A stretch of DNA of 25,882 nt. It comes from JBKEBX01 sp047974615. Lineage in GTDB: Bacteria > Bacillota > Clostridia > Lachnospirales > CAMZNU01. The notes beneath the pieces were generated by a model. The model saw nothing but the letters and a program-made list of their open reading frames with translations. It did no database searches and was not told the origin of the DNA. The translations under genes and the position numbers were made by a program. Of the stretch, positions 7,775 through 16,055 are shown one piece after another. The stretch covers positions 1 to 25,882 of the forward strand of contig JBKECM010000005.1 of assembly GCA_047974615.1 (NCBI GenBank). Direction: 5' to 3'. Numbering within the stretch: the first letter of the stretch is position 1; the number at the start of each line of letters is the position of its first letter.

Positions 7775-8800
7775 ATGAATAAGTTTGAAGAAATCGCAAA
7801 AGTATGTGGGGAACTTATGGCTATAGATAGCCCTACAGGTTATACAAACAAAGCAATGGATTATGTAGAAAAATATGTTACAGATTTGGGCTTAGTTTTC
7901 GCTAAAAATAACAAAGGATTAGGTTACTGTTATCAAAAAGATGAAAGCAAAAACTTACCACTTGGCTTAGTTTCTCATGTAGATACAATAGGTCTTATGG
8001 TTAAGGCAATAACTTCTGACGGAAAACTAAAGTTTACTACTATAGGTGGTATAAACCTTGGTACTTTAGATGGTGAATATTGTAATGTTATTACAAAGTC
8101 TGGTAAAGTATATAGAGGTACTGTTCTTTGTGAATCAGCTTCTGTTCATGTATATAAAGATGCGAAAAGCACTGAAAGAACTCGTGAAACTATGTACATT
8201 CGCCTTGATGAGTTAGTAAAATCAAAAGAGGATTGTGTTAAGCTTGGTATTGGTAATGGCGATTTTATTGCTATTGATACAAAATTTGATGTGGTAAATG
8301 GATTTATAAAATCAAGATTTCTTGACGATAAACTATGTGTAGCACAAAGTTTAGTTTTATTAAAAGAAAGACTTGAAAAAGGTCTTAAAACTCCTTTTGT
8401 TTACTTTTCAGTTTATGAAGAAGTAGGACATGGTTTTTCTAATGTTCCTATGGTAGATAAGCTTACAGAGATTTTAGCTTTAGATATGGGCTGTGTTGGT
8501 CTTGACCTTGAAGGTTCTGAAGATAAAGTTTCTATTTGTGCTATGGACGGTAGTGGACCTTATGACTACGATTTTAATCAAAGACTTATCAATTTATGCC
8601 AAAAAAATAACATTACTTTTGCTTATGACTATTATGAGTTTTATAGTTCTGATGGTTCAGCTGCTTTACGTTCTGGAAATGATGTAAGAGTTGCTCTTAT
8701 AGGTGCTGGTATTCATGCTTCACATGGTATGGAAAGAACACATAAAGATGGAGTAATCGGTTGCTATGATCTTATAAATCTTTACTTAGATATACTTTAA
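7775..8800 (+). CDS. M42 family metallo-aminopeptidase
   Basis: A 341-residue protein of the M42 glutamyl aminopeptidase/endoglucanase family, predicted to be a cytosolic dinuclear metal peptidase. The expected ligands can be placed: H68 in VSHVDTIG, D184 in SRFLDDKL, E215/E216 in YEEVGHG, D237 in ALDMG and H323 in ASHGMERTH. The segment after the glutamates reads EEVGHGFSN rather than the commoner EEVGLRGA, so it belongs to a divergent branch. The name 'endoglucanase' often attached to this family is misleading. A GAGGTG site precedes the ATG, 21 bases after gpsA. No promoter or terminator is obvious in the 67-bp gap that follows. Confidence 0.88.
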   Translation: MNKFEEIAKVCGELMAIDSPTGYTNKAMDYVEKYVTDLGLVFAKNNKGLGYCYQKDESKNLPLGLVSHVDTIGLMVKAITSDGKLKFTTIGGINLGTLDGEYCNVITKSGKVYRGTVLCESASVHVYKDAKSTERTRETMYIRLDELVKSKEDCVKLGIGNGDFIAIDTKFDVVNGFIKSRFLDDKLCVAQSLVLLKERLEKGLKTPFVYFSVYEEVGHGFSNVPMVDKLTEILALDMGCVGLDLEGSEDKVSICAMDGSGPYDYDFNQRLINLCQKNNITFAYDYYEFYSSDGSAALRSGNDVRVALIGAGIHASHGMERTHKDGVIGCYDLINLYLDIL

Positions 8801-8867
8801 TATATAAAATAAGATGTTCAAAATATTTTGTAAGATTTTAAACTATAAATAAAAGCTGGAGGGCTAA

Positions 8868-11800
8868 ATGTTCCCAAGAAAATTTATAAAATTTAATATT
8901 CTATTGCCGATTTTACTAGTTTTTATTTTCGCGTTTGATAGTTTAGTTTACGCATCGGAAACAGTACATCTTGATAGTGAGAGGTTTTTCTTATACTCAA
9001 ATCACGAGTATTTAACCGTATATGAAGAACTTTTGCAAAAGGCAGTTTCTCTTGCACCTGTTGACGAGCTAGAACTTGATGTTACTAATGAAATGGCACT
9101 TCAAAGAGCTAGAGTAGATGATTTAGTATATGTGTCTTATCCCGGTCTTTTAGCTTTAGGTGAGGAATCGCCTAATATTGAGAAGTTTAACCTTGAGTTT
9201 ATTAGTCGTACTTTGGGTGTCAATATTGAGTTTAAAACTTGTGAAGATTTTGGCTTGCCAAATACTTTTGAAAGTGTTCAAATATTACTTGATTCAAAGA
9301 TAGCAGATTTTGCCGGTTTTTATAGTTATAATACTGAAAAAAATCGAGAACTCGAAAGTCAATATTATGCTACTTCAAAGTTTAGTAAACAAAATGTTTA
9401 TAAAGTAAGTCAAGAAAATGATAAAGAAATTGACTTATTTACCGATAAAGTTATAGTAGAAGAAAATATTACACAAGTTAATAACTACTTTATTGCAAAC
9501 TCAAACTTATCGCACTCAACTAACATAGAAGAGTCTTTGAATATGGTTAAACAAGGTGTTGTTGATTATTATTTAGCTGAGTCTGTTATCATACCTTATA
9601 TTACATTGAACTCAGACTTTTTTTACACGCCTGTTTCTAATAAAAACTTGTCACCTGACTTAAAAATGATTGCTTCAAATAGTCAATTTGAAAATTTGAT
9701 AAATATAATCGACCAACTTTATACAGGCGAAGTTTTAGAAGTGTTTTACGATGCTAGTGAAAACATTATTGCACGTAATAGATTTGTATTGTTTTATGAG
9801 TCTTTCAAAGGCTCAAAATATGATGTTATAAAATATGACAAGCAAATAGAAGTTGGTGTTTATGAAAGTAAAGGTATCGCTGAAAAAAATGCAGACGATC
9901 AATGGCAAGGTTTTTGTATAGACTATTTAAATGAAATTACTTACATTACTGGTTTAAACTTTAAAATTGTAGATTATACCGATAAAAGCATGGATACTAT
10001 GCTTGGAGATCTTTCTACTGGCAAGCTTGATGTCATTTTTGCGTTGCCCTATGAACTTAAAGATGACTATGAAAGCTATGTTGAAGATTCAAACACTAAG
10101 TTATATTTTACAAGTCCGTACTTTAGTAAAAAGATAAATATACTCAAGGATAGAGACACAACTACTCTAAATGCCATAGAAGATATTTCCGTTGTAAATA
10201 TAGGATATGACGTACATAATGAAGTTATAATCAAAGACTTTGTGCGTAACATATATGGCAATATAAATGAAACAAGTTTACATAAATACCAAAATTCTGA
10301 CCTTTTATTTGATGCCTTAAAAAATGGAGAAGTTAGATATACAATAGGGTTACCCGGAGAAAAAGTTAGCTTGTTACGTAACAATGAAGACTGGGTGGAA
10401 TATGCCTTTGACTATGAGTTTACCGATGATATAAACAATTATAGTTTCTCCTTTGTTTTATCACAGAATAATGGAGATGCTAAAGAAGTTTATAACTTGT
10501 TAAATAAGGTAATAAATACTATACACGAAAAAGAAGATAGTTTATGGTTTTTAGAAAGTGCTAACTTTAATGAAATCGTAAGTATATCGGACTTAAATAG
10601 TTTTTTAGTTAATATAATATTCTTTATCTTGCTTTTTGCAATTATTGTTACTATTGTTGTGTATATACGTACAAGTAGAACTAACAAAAGCATATATGAA
10701 CAAATAAAAGTCGATAAAATATCGGAACTCGGTAACCGTTTTGCTTTTTTTGAAAATGTATCACTTAAAGATAAGGCATATTATTGTATTATAATTTCTG
10801 TTGGTAACAAACATAACTTTTTTGAAGAAGTAGGAAAATGGAATATTACACCACTTTTACGTTCTATAGGTTCAAGAATAACATCTATGTCAACAGATGT
10901 TGTTTTTGATACGTATCGTTTGTCAGGTGAGGAATTTATTCTACTCGTAGATGATGCAGAAATAAGTGCTATTAAGAAGTTTTTAGCCTTACTTATTGCA
11001 AGTATTAGAATGCCATACCAAATTGGTGATAATACTTTAGATATCACATTTAACGTTGGTGTTTGTGAAAGTAAATACGCAAAAAGTGATGTTAAAAAAA
11101 TGCTTTTATATACTAAAAATATGGTTAACAAACATATTGAAAATAAATCCCTTGAATATTGTATGTTTACAGATGAGGACAAAAAAGAAATCGAGTCTTT
11201 TGAACTTATTGAAGAACTTATTAACGGCGACTTGTCAAAATGTATAATACCATTTTTCCAACCAATTATTGACCACAAAACTAGAAAAATTATCGGTGTC
11301 GAAGTTTTAGCAAGGCTTATTGCAAATGGTGTCGTTTTCTCTGCTGAAAAGTTTATAAGTATTGCTGAACGAAACGATAAGATTGATGCTATTGATATGC
11401 TTATACTTGAAGAAACAGTAAGATATAGAGAGTCTTTACTTGAAAGAAAACTTATAGAAAAAGATTTTTATTTTACAGTAAATGTTAGTTTTACAACTGT
11501 TAAACGTCTTGAAAAAGCCAGCTTGTTACGTTTAAAATATATGAATAATGCTTTAACACTCAGTTTTTTACGTATGGAAATAAAGGAACAATATTTGAAT
11601 ACCATCGAGGCTAGTAACTTCTTTAGGCTACTTGACGAAGAAAATATTGGTATTGATGTAGATGACTTTAGTATCGGACACTCTAGTTTAGTTGTTGTTA
11701 TTGAACGTAATTTTAGTAGTATAAAAATAGACAAGAGTTTATTATTGTCTGGTCTTGATGATACAAATAAGTTGTTATATAAATCTCTTGTTAGTATGTT

Positions 11801-11981
11801 AAAAACTATTGACCAAAAGGTTATTGCACTTGGTGTTGAAAAAGAAGAACATCACGGATTTGTTGAAAGTTTAGATATTGATGCAAAGGAAGGTCATTAC
11901 TATAGTGTACCTTTATCTGCTAGCGACCTTGTAAAATATTTATCTGAAAACGAACTATTATTTTTAATCGGAAAGGAATAA
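8868..11981 (+). CDS. Membrane sensor: two SBP-like domains, GGDEF and EAL domains
   Basis: A 1037-residue protein. Residues 1-29 are a signal sequence or first membrane segment. Two regions resembling family-3 extracellular solute-binding proteins follow (about 60-300 and 325-565); the second has the typical IEVGVYES...WQGFCIDYLNEI start. One membrane helix lies near 578-600. The cytoplasmic part holds a GGDEF domain (about 610-765) whose signature is altered to SGEEF, and an EAL domain (about 785-1030) reading GVEVLAR. In the EAL domain the catalytic set looks kept: FTVNVS, MEIKE, DDFSIG (around 930), KIDKSL and GVEKEE (around 988). I infer that it senses a small ligand outside and breaks down, perhaps also makes, cyclic di-GMP. 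A GGAGG site precedes the ATG. Confidence 0.88.
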   Translation: MFPRKFIKFNILLPILLVFIFAFDSLVYASETVHLDSERFFLYSNHEYLTVYEELLQKAVSLAPVDELELDVTNEMALQRARVDDLVYVSYPGLLALGEESPNIEKFNLEFISRTLGVNIEFKTCEDFGLPNTFESVQILLDSKIADFAGFYSYNTEKNRELESQYYATSKFSKQNVYKVSQENDKEIDLFTDKVIVEENITQVNNYFIANSNLSHSTNIEESLNMVKQGVVDYYLAESVIIPYITLNSDFFYTPVSNKNLSPDLKMIASNSQFENLINIIDQLYTGEVLEVFYDASENIIARNRFVLFYESFKGSKYDVIKYDKQIEVGVYESKGIAEKNADDQWQGFCIDYLNEITYITGLNFKIVDYTDKSMDTMLGDLSTGKLDVIFALPYELKDDYESYVEDSNTKLYFTSPYFSKKINILKDRDTTTLNAIEDISVVNIGYDVHNEVIIKDFVRNIYGNINETSLHKYQNSDLLFDALKNGEVRYTIGLPGEKVSLLRNNEDWVEYAFDYEFTDDINNYSFSFVLSQNNGDAKEVYNLLNKVINTIHEKEDSLWFLESANFNEIVSISDLNSFLVNIIFFILLFAIIVTIVVYIRTSRTNKSIYEQIKVDKISELGNRFAFFENVSLKDKAYYCIIISVGNKHNFFEEVGKWNITPLLRSIGSRITSMSTDVVFDTYRLSGEEFILLVDDAEISAIKKFLALLIASIRMPYQIGDNTLDITFNVGVCESKYAKSDVKKMLLYTKNMVNKHIENKSLEYCMFTDEDKKEIESFELIEELINGDLSKCIIPFFQPIIDHKTRKIIGVEVLARLIANGVVFSAEKFISIAERNDKIDAIDMLILEETVRYRESLLERKLIEKDFYFTVNVSFTTVKRLEKASLLRLKYMNNALTLSFLRMEIKEQYLNTIEASNFFRLLDEENIGIDVDDFSIGHSSLVVVIERNFSSIKIDKSLLLSGLDDTNKLLYKSLVSMLKTIDQKVIALGVEKEEHHGFVESLDIDAKEGHYYSVPLSASDLVKYLSENELLFLIGKE

Positions 11982-11985
11982 TATT

Positions 11986-12366
11986 ATGAAAAAAATTATT
12001 ACATCTAAAAATGCACCATTACCTATCGGCCCATATTCTATAGCAAATCTTGTGAAGGGTACTTTATATATGTCAGGGCAACTTGGCATTGACCCTAATA
12101 CAAGTAAACTTGTAGAAGATGAAGTTGTTGCACAAACTACACAAATTTTTGAAAATGCTAAAAACATACTTAAAGAAGCTAATATGACTTTTGATAATGT
12201 TGTTAAAGTTACTGTTCTTTTAGATGATATGGGGGATTTTGCTAAAATGAATGAAGTGTACGGAAAATATTTTACTGAAAATTTTCCTGCTAGAATGGCT
12301 TATGAAGTAGCTAAGCTTCCTTTAAATGCTAAAGTTGAAATTGATATGATAGCTGTGGAAGACTAA
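11986..12366 (+). CDS. ridA: RidA family reactive imine/enamine deaminase
   Basis: A 126-residue RidA (YjgF/YER057c/UK114) protein, which hydrolyses reactive 2-aminoacrylate-type enamine/imine intermediates; these proteins form trimers in the cytosol. Family motifs are APLPIGPYSIA, LYMSGQLGIDP and FPARMAYEVAKLPLNAKVEID, the last holding the substrate-binding arginine. The length is typical. The ATG is four bases after the sensor gene and its AAAGGA site lies inside that gene's end, so the two are translated from one message. Nothing links the functions beyond position. No U-run terminator follows; the next structure is the palindrome at 12401. Confidence 0.95.
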   Translation: MKKIITSKNAPLPIGPYSIANLVKGTLYMSGQLGIDPNTSKLVEDEVVAQTTQIFENAKNILKEANMTFDNVVKVTVLLDDMGDFAKMNEVYGKYFTENFPARMAYEVAKLPLNAKVEIDMIAVED

Positions 12367-12400
12367 GAAAAGCATACAAAAAATTATATGAATTATTACA

Positions 12401-12446
12401 TAGTTATAGTAATATTGAAATTGATTTTTTGATATTACTATAACTA
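12401..12446 (+). promoter_or_regulatory. 15-bp palindrome overlapping a possible pilin-cluster promoter
   Basis: TAGTTATAGTAATAT (12401-12415) and ATATTACTATAACTA (12432-12446) are perfect inverted repeats 16 bp apart. A weak promoter, TTGAAA (12415-12420), an 18-bp spacer and TATAAC (12439-12444), lies across the palindrome, and the first pilin gene starts 60 bp on. There is no T-run, so a terminator for ridA is less likely than an operator. The inner half-site ATATTACTAT is identical to that in the iscR operator candidate. The rest of 12367-12505 is plain AT-rich sequence. Confidence 0.45.
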
Positions 12447-12505
12447 GAAATTTATAAATTAAATTAAACTTAAATAAATAAAAGTCTTTTTTTAGGAGGG
12501 ATTTT

Positions 12506-13150
12506 TTGAAAAAGAAAAAAGGTATAACTTTGGTTGAGTTGCTTGTTGGTATGGCTATAACCGGCATTTTACTGGGGTTTGTAGGCACAACTATTGTTAC
12601 AAATATGAAACTATTTTATAAAGCTGAGGAAAGTAATCAAGCACAAATTGTTACAACAGATATTTTTTCAAGCTTGGAATATTACTTCGCTTCTGATGCA
12701 AATAGAAGCGTAAGTATAGTTGATACATTACCGGAACCAGCAGATTATCGCCATAATGTGGACTATATATATATGAGTGCACCTGATGCGAACGGTATGT
12801 CATATCTTACACTTATGGAGTTTTCTAAAAGAGAAATAGATCCTGTTACAGGTCTTTATCTTAGCTCTACAGGAGCAGATATTACAAACGAAGTTGGTAC
12901 ACTTGAAAGTACAAGTAAACTGTGTATGCAAGGTGCTAATAACTTTACTTATAACTTTATTGTAGATTTAACTCAAGACAAGTTTCTTGATATGAAGGTT
13001 GTAGCTGACGTATATCCAAACGGTTATGAAAATTATGAAAAGCACATATATTTTAGAAAAAATACTTCTGTTGATGTAGTAAACACTTTAGAAACAGGAC
13101 AAATAATAAAAATAACAAATGTTGCACATAAAGTGTTAACAAGAAATTAG
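12506..13150 (+). CDS. Prepilin-like protein A (PilW/ComGF-like)
   Basis: A 214-residue protein with a type IV prepilin N-terminus: basic leader KKKKG, cleavage expected after the glycine, then ITLVELLVGMAITGILLGF with Glu at mature position 5 and a hydrophobic helix to about residue 30. The rest has no recognised domain; the helix-then-beta layout and the V-E-L-L start resemble PilW/ComGF-type minor pilins. The start is a TTG at 12506, chosen because AGGAGGG (12494-12500) stands five bases before it and no ATG lies between. It is the first gene of the pilin cluster. It does not contain the C-terminal domain shared by its neighbours. Confidence 0.8.
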   Translation: MKKKKGITLVELLVGMAITGILLGFVGTTIVTNMKLFYKAEESNQAQIVTTDIFSSLEYYFASDANRSVSIVDTLPEPADYRHNVDYIYMSAPDANGMSYLTLMEFSKREIDPVTGLYLSSTGADITNEVGTLESTSKLCMQGANNFTYNFIVDLTQDKFLDMKVVADVYPNGYENYEKHIYFRKNTSVDVVNTLETGQIIKITNVAHKVLTRN

Positions 13151-13183
13151 TAAAATAAACATATAAAAAGCAAGAGGGATATT

Positions 13184-14425
13184 ATGAAAAAAAAAGGGCT
13201 AACATTAATAGAAATTATTGCAGCTGTAGCTATTTTAGGTATCATAGCTGTTTTAGCATTTACATATATGGGTAAACAAAATAATACTATAAAAAATATA
13301 GCTATAATAGATTCGTCATATAGAAATTTAGATGAAGATTTAAAAAAAGCAATAGAAGAAGATGTTGATAATACTGATGGAATTTATACAAGGTTAGAGG
13401 GAAATCCAGCAGATACATCTGTTTCTGTTGTGAAAAATTCTGCAACTATAAACGGCAAAACAATAGATTATGAATTGTTTTATAAAACAGAAGATTTAAT
13501 TATTGATAGTACTGTATCAAATTTTTCTTATAATTTTGAGGTTATAGAAGATGCAAATGCAACAGATAAATTACTATATCCTGCAGATTTATTTATGCTT
13601 CAAACCGAGCCTTTTAACTATACTAATGCAAGTAATGAAATTACACATGGTCTTATTGATAGAATGGAAGTAACAAATGTACCTTTTTTAGATTATCCTT
13701 ATATCGATAAACTACTAAGTAATTCAAATTATGTTACTGTTAATTTGGCTACAAATGGAAGTACTTTAAGTACAAGTACTTTTACTACTGCAATTAACAA
13801 ATTGAAAACTCAAATAGATAATGATACTACTGGTACAAAAAAAGATCAATGGCAAGTTATTTACTTAAAAAGTCCAACTCAAGGGGCACCTGTATATTTT
13901 CCAAACACAAATAATGAAACAACTAGGAAAATAGATTTGCATTTTCAAAGTTTAAATAACAATGATAAACCAACAAGTCTTATAATTGTAACTGATGGAA
14001 CTTTTGGAACAGCAAATTCAAATAGTTTTTACAATACTTATGGAACTGTCTTTAATATATCTGGAGGAGATGTATACATGATATCCACTGGTTCGCTTAT
14101 GTATATGGTTACTAACTTTAGAGCAGAAGCTAATATGACTTTTTATAATAGTAGTACACAAAGAATGCCACAATTTAACATGGCAAATACGTTATCAAAT
14201 ACATATGCTCAAAAAACTATTGTAGGTTGTGACGAGTCATCAATAAGCGTTTTTTTATATTACCCTTATATGCAACTTACAGTTTCTAACAGTGATATAA
14301 GGTCGTCAACTGCACGTAATAAAATTGTAGGTGGGATTATAGCCAAAAACGGAGTTACGTTAAGTGGTATAAGTAGTACCTATGATGAATGGCTAGGTGA
14401 CTACAGAATATACGGATATGAATAA
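13184..14425 (+). CDS. Prepilin-like protein B with PilX-like C-terminal domain
   Basis: A 413-residue protein. Residues 1-125 form a pilin stem: leader MKKKG, then LTLIEIIAAVAILGI with Glu at +5, and a small domain ending in DYELFYKTEDL and NFSYNFEV. From about residue 150 a second domain begins (LIDRMEVTNVP, LLSNSNYVTVN, WQVIYLKS, LIIVTDG, GGDVYMIS, VFLYYPYMQLTV, GGIIAKNGVTLSG, ending IYGYE). The closing YYP...GGIIAKN...L-S-G-x-S-x-x-Y-D pattern resembles the beta-rich tail of PilX-type minor pilins. The protein at 16056 has the stem alone, so this one looks like a fusion. RBS GAGGG precedes the ATG. The function is inferred: pilus or secretion pseudopilus tip or surface display. Confidence 0.75.
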   Translation: MKKKGLTLIEIIAAVAILGIIAVLAFTYMGKQNNTIKNIAIIDSSYRNLDEDLKKAIEEDVDNTDGIYTRLEGNPADTSVSVVKNSATINGKTIDYELFYKTEDLIIDSTVSNFSYNFEVIEDANATDKLLYPADLFMLQTEPFNYTNASNEITHGLIDRMEVTNVPFLDYPYIDKLLSNSNYVTVNLATNGSTLSTSTFTTAINKLKTQIDNDTTGTKKDQWQVIYLKSPTQGAPVYFPNTNNETTRKIDLHFQSLNNNDKPTSLIIVTDGTFGTANSNSFYNTYGTVFNISGGDVYMISTGSLMYMVTNFRAEANMTFYNSSTQRMPQFNMANTLSNTYAQKTIVGCDESSISVFLYYPYMQLTVSNSDIRSSTARNKIVGGIIAKNGVTLSGISSTYDEWLGDYRIYGYE

Positions 14426-14444
14426 GGTATTACAAGGAGAAAAT

Positions 14445-15827
14445 ATGAAAAGAAAAGGCGTACTTTTAATAACAGTATTAATTTTATTTGCTGTACTTGT
14501 TATTTTGTCTGTATCAATAATGCTATTCACGACACAATCTAATGATAAAATGGCATCAAATGTAAGCGAAGAAAAGGCTTATGAAATAGCTTATGCTGGA
14601 TATAGTATTATGGAAAAATATATAGTTGAATATGAAGAAATATATATAAATGATAATTTAGGTAGTGGTGATACTTACTCAACTACAGTGAGTATACCTT
14701 ACAATGATGGAAGTGTGAGTAAAGAAGTTAATATTGACACAAAGGCAACATTATATGAGGGATATTTGCAAGAGGTAATTATTAAGGCTAAAGCTAGCTT
14801 TGGGGAAGTTGAAAGCAGTTACAGTAATACAATATATTTTGAAGATCCATATGTAAGACCTAAAAGTGTGTTTCCATATAACAACTTTTCTTTAGACCAA
14901 AATCCTATAGACTCACCTTCAAACTCTACAGCTGATAGCTTAGGGTTAATTGACCGTATGGCTGTTGATAGCGTACCTACGATTAATGCAGAGCATATAA
15001 ATTGGATTCTAAGTAACAGTAAAACAAGCTCTGTAACTATAAACACTGATAGTAATGGTAAGGTCACAGAAAGTGATATAAAAACTAAAATAGAAGAACT
15101 TAAAAGTAAAAGTGATACGGATAAAAGTAAAAGTTGGCAAGTTATATATATAAATAATACAACGAGCAAGTTTACAACTATATATTTAGACGGTACTATG
15201 AATATTAATAATACAAGAATACATACCTTTGATTTTGATTCTTTAGGCAATGATGAAGAAACAACTAATCTAATATTTTTAAGTAATAGAGATATAAAAA
15301 TAGCCCCTTATTGGGAAGCAGCCACATCTGAATCTACTTATTTAAATAGTATTTTTCCAAATTCCGATGTAAGTTTTTTAACAGGTGCATTATATGAAGT
15401 TATAGGTGGAGATATGTATTTTATATCCTATGGAGGTGGCTCTAATAGTGCATATGATGCAAATAGAATCGGTGTAAATGTAAGTGTATATAATAAATAT
15501 AATAAATCTTTATCAGAGATCGGTCAAATAACAATAGCTTCAACACTTAATCATTCAGGTGAGTTTGATATTTGGGCAGGAAATCATAAAAATTTATTTG
15601 TATATTATCCAAATTCAAAAGTGGAAATAACTGATAATAGTGAAATTGTATCTACTACACTATACGAAAGAAGTAATTATGCTTGTACATATGGTGGAGT
15701 AGTTGCAAAATCAATTACATGGATATATAGTGCTTATAAAGATGAGTATGTAGGTGTAGAGTGGCGAGGAGATCCAGAACTTTTAGGATATACGGAAAGT
15801 TTTTATGCGTCACATGGAATAGAATAA
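14445..15827 (+). CDS. Prepilin-like protein C, PilX/GspK-like, no Glu5
   Basis: A 460-residue protein. Leader MKRKG then VLLITVLILFAVLVILSVSI: a prepilin-type helix, but mature position 5 is Thr, not Glu, as in PilX and GspK tip pilins. An EEKAYEIAYAGYSIMEKYI helix continues the stem. From about residue 165 comes the shared C-terminal domain: LIDRMAVDSVP, ILSNSK, WQVIYINN, GGDMYFIS, LFVYYPNSKVEI, YGGVVAKS, LLGY. The frame is open from 14397, but the start is the ATG at 14445, which has AAGGAG six bases upstream and avoids overlap with gene B. It is probably processed by prepilin peptidase and assembled at a pilus or pseudopilus tip (inference). Confidence 0.75.
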   Translation: MKRKGVLLITVLILFAVLVILSVSIMLFTTQSNDKMASNVSEEKAYEIAYAGYSIMEKYIVEYEEIYINDNLGSGDTYSTTVSIPYNDGSVSKEVNIDTKATLYEGYLQEVIIKAKASFGEVESSYSNTIYFEDPYVRPKSVFPYNNFSLDQNPIDSPSNSTADSLGLIDRMAVDSVPTINAEHINWILSNSKTSSVTINTDSNGKVTESDIKTKIEELKSKSDTDKSKSWQVIYINNTTSKFTTIYLDGTMNINNTRIHTFDFDSLGNDEETTNLIFLSNRDIKIAPYWEAATSESTYLNSIFPNSDVSFLTGALYEVIGGDMYFISYGGGSNSAYDANRIGVNVSVYNKYNKSLSEIGQITIASTLNHSGEFDIWAGNHKNLFVYYPNSKVEITDNSEIVSTTLYERSNYACTYGGVVAKSITWIYSAYKDEYVGVEWRGDPELLGYTESFYASHGIE

Positions 15828-15828
15828 G

Positions 15829-15848
15829 ATATGGCAACATTGCCATAT
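15829..15848. repeat. 9-bp perfect palindrome after pilin gene C
   Basis: ATATGGCAA and TTGCCATAT are separated by two bases and begin two bases after the stop of gene C, at the join with the gene remnant. There is no T-run, so it is not a standard terminator. It may mark a recombination join. Confidence 0.4.
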
Positions 15849-15854
15849 AACTAG

Positions 15855-15979
15855 TTTACAACTACGGCTGGTGGGCTTGTATTGAAAAGTTTAAGTAAAG
15901 CACCAAATACAATGAATGAAGAATATATTGGTGTAGTTACCTATATATTTTAGGGTATTATAGCTACGTACCAGAATAG
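15855..15979 (+). pseudogene. Frameshifted C-terminal remnant of a pilin-cluster gene
   Basis: Translation from 15855 gives TTTAGGLVLKSLSKAP, then NEEYIGVVTY, before a stop at 15951. One base out of frame the sequence continues ILGYYSYVPE and stops at 15977-15979. This lines up with the end of gene C (YGGVVAKS..., YKDEYVGVE, PELLGYTESF) and of gene C' (NDILGFIE). It is therefore the decayed tail of another copy of the shared C-terminal domain, with a frameshift near 15935-15948 and a stop at 15852 just upstream. Only about 40 codons survive. It lies between the A-B-C block and the B'-C' block. Confidence 0.65.
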
Positions 15980-16004
15980 TAACATAAAAGTTAGAAAATA
16001 ATAA

Positions 16005-16028
16005 TAAAATAATAAAATAATAAAATAA
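16005..16028. repeat. Three tandem copies of TAAAATAA
   Basis: Three exact 8-bp units occupy 16005-16028, preceded by a partial AT-rich unit. They lie 28 bases upstream of the TTG start of the next pilin gene, so copy-number change could alter promoter spacing. AT-rich slippage without function is equally possible. Confidence 0.6.
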
Positions 16029-16055
16029 TTAATAGGATATTACGGGGGTAATGAC

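Noticed and set aside
8819..8830. Palindrome CAAAATATTTTG before the sensor gene
   Set aside because: Short, purely AT-rich apart from its ends, and not placed near a clear promoter; likely chance.
10781..11278. 165-codon antisense frame inside the sensor gene
   Set aside because: Opposite the conserved GGDEF/EAL coding region, without motif or ribosome binding site.
14397..14444. Earlier start for pilin protein C
   Set aside because: It would overlap gene B and bury the prepilin leader; ATG 14445 has AAGGAG at the right distance.
14819..15250. 143-codon antisense frame in pilin gene C
   Set aside because: Low-complexity Leu/Ser/Val translation opposite a well-supported gene; shadow frame.
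15829..15848. Terminator after pilin gene C
   Set aside because: A 9-bp palindrome with a 2-base centre and no T-run does not meet terminator criteria; kept only as a repeat.
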